From NCBI GenBank assembly GCA_016765515.1, contig JAESPT010000131.1, positions 1 to 5,955 of the forward strand: DNA of 5,955 nt, read 5' to 3'. Origin of the DNA: Sneathiella sp. (GTDB lineage: Bacteria > Pseudomonadota > Alphaproteobacteria > Sneathiellales > Sneathiellaceae). The first letter of the stretch is position 1, and every line of letters starts with the position of its first letter. Shown piece after piece: positions 5,381 through 5,955 of the stretch. Below the pieces are notes generated by a model that was not told where the DNA came from, did no database searches, and saw only the letters and a program-made list of their open reading frames with translations. A program made the translations under genes and the position numbers.

Positions 5381-5955
5381 ATGCATAAAATTCTATCACT
5401 TTTTTGCATTTTAATTTTGACATCATCGCCCCTACAGGCGGATCAACTCAAAATAGCTGGAACTGAAATCCCTGGCCTATTAGATGTCGATGGTAAAGGG
5501 CCTTATAATATCTTGTTTGATGCAATAGCAGCTGACAGTGGTTTAGATATAAAGCTTTACCCTATGCCATTAGCGCGCTCAGTTTATGCCTATAATTCTG
5601 GAAACTATGATGGCTTTTTCCCAGCAACAATTTCATTGGTACAAATAAAATCCCTAGAAACCATTCCTTTTAATCGCGTGAAAGCACTAATCTTTACGGC
5701 TCCAGGAACCTTACCGATAAGGTCAATTGAGGAAATAAAAGGCCTGAGTGTTGGTATACTGCGAAGTTTCACATATCCTGATATTATCAAAAAAGCCTCA
5801 TTCAATGCCCTTCTGGTTAAAAATGAAGAACAGAGTATTAAGATGTTGCTTCGAGGCAGACTGGATGCTTTTTTTGGCCTAGTACCGGATGTTTATTTAG
5901 CGCTTCAAAAGTTGGAGGGGAATATTGAGTTGAGTGTTGATAAGTCAGTCAACTA
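5381..5955 (+). CDS. Exported solute-binding protein, family 3 (partial, runs off window)
   Basis: The first 191 codons of a periplasmic substrate-binding protein of the SBP_bac_3 type; these are usually about 240-270 residues, so about a quarter is missing beyond the window. A Sec signal peptide is visible: Lys3, a hydrophobic stretch ILSLFCILIL, then SSPLQA with probable cleavage before Asp21. The mature part shows the family layout: strand QLKIAGTEI, then PYNILFDAIAADSGLDIKLYPMPLARSVYAY and YDGFFPATIS, where the start of the second lobe normally follows. The stretch IRSIEEIKGLSVGILRSFTYPD and the later MLLRGRLDAFFGLVPD are typical of that lobe. The ATG at 5381 has AGAGGA about seven bases upstream. 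No permease or ATPase gene is in view, so it may be an orphan binding protein. It is noticeably AT-richer than the IS3 genes. The ligand cannot be inferred. Confidence 0.82.
   Translation, partial: MHKILSLFCILILTSSPLQADQLKIAGTEIPGLLDVDGKGPYNILFDAIAADSGLDIKLYPMPLARSVYAYNSGNYDGFFPATISLVQIKSLETIPFNRVKALIFTAPGTLPIRSIEEIKGLSVGILRSFTYPDIIKKASFNALLVKNEEQSIKMLLRGRLDAFFGLVPDVYLALQKLEGNIELSVDKSVN

Noticed and set aside
1..5955. CRISPR array, tRNA, rRNA or integron attC site
   Set aside because: I saw no evenly spaced direct repeats, no tRNA-like fold and no rRNA sequence in reading both strands.

Overview
The window looks like an accessory stretch of a proteobacterial chromosome (Gram-negative, judging by a Sec-type signal peptide on a periplasmic binding protein, a LysR-type regulator, and IS3 and IS110 elements). 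I cannot name a genus. Base composition is patchy: single lines counted by eye give about 60% GC in the IS3 genes and in the middle of the LysR gene, and about 40% GC in the last gene, so the segments may have different histories.

Left part (1-2460). A 282-residue stand-alone phosphodiesterase/alkaline phosphatase-superfamily enzyme (minus strand, 255-1103) is divergent from a complete LysR-type regulator (plus strand, 1317-2258). Their 213-bp shared gap holds an inverted repeat with the LysR-type T-N11-A spacing, just upstream of the regulator start. The likely picture is a self-regulating regulator controlling the neighbouring hydrolase. Bases 1-254 and 2259-2460 hold no gene I can support.

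Middle part (2461-4989). One insertion sequence sits inside another. The outer one is an IS3-family element of about 1.25 kb with 24-bp imperfect terminal repeats starting in TG, an intact orfA, and an orfB cut in two. The inner one is an IS110-family element of 1280 bp (about 2684-3963) that landed between the second Asp and the Glu of the orfB DDE triad. Removing it restores orfB in frame with exactly 35 residues between that Asp and Glu. The IS110 element has one DEDD recombinase gene, about 190 noncoding bases in front of it and only about 15 bases behind it. The noncoding leader folds on paper into two guide-type hairpins. One carries a 10-base copy of the element's own right terminus ending exactly at the boundary, plus a 5-base complement of the left terminus. 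The other carries short matches to the flanks of the occupied site. This is the layout expected of an IS621-like bridge RNA. A TTGACA box 13 bp inside the right end would form a promoter with the left end if the ends were joined in a circle.

Right part (4990-5955). A noncoding stretch of about 390 bp, with several inverted repeats and an AT-rich core, leads into a gene for an exported family 3 solute-binding protein that runs off the window.

The most interesting content is the IS110 element: its putative bridge RNA can be read together with its own termini and its occupied target, which encodes the conserved GNCYDNA motif of IS3 transposases.
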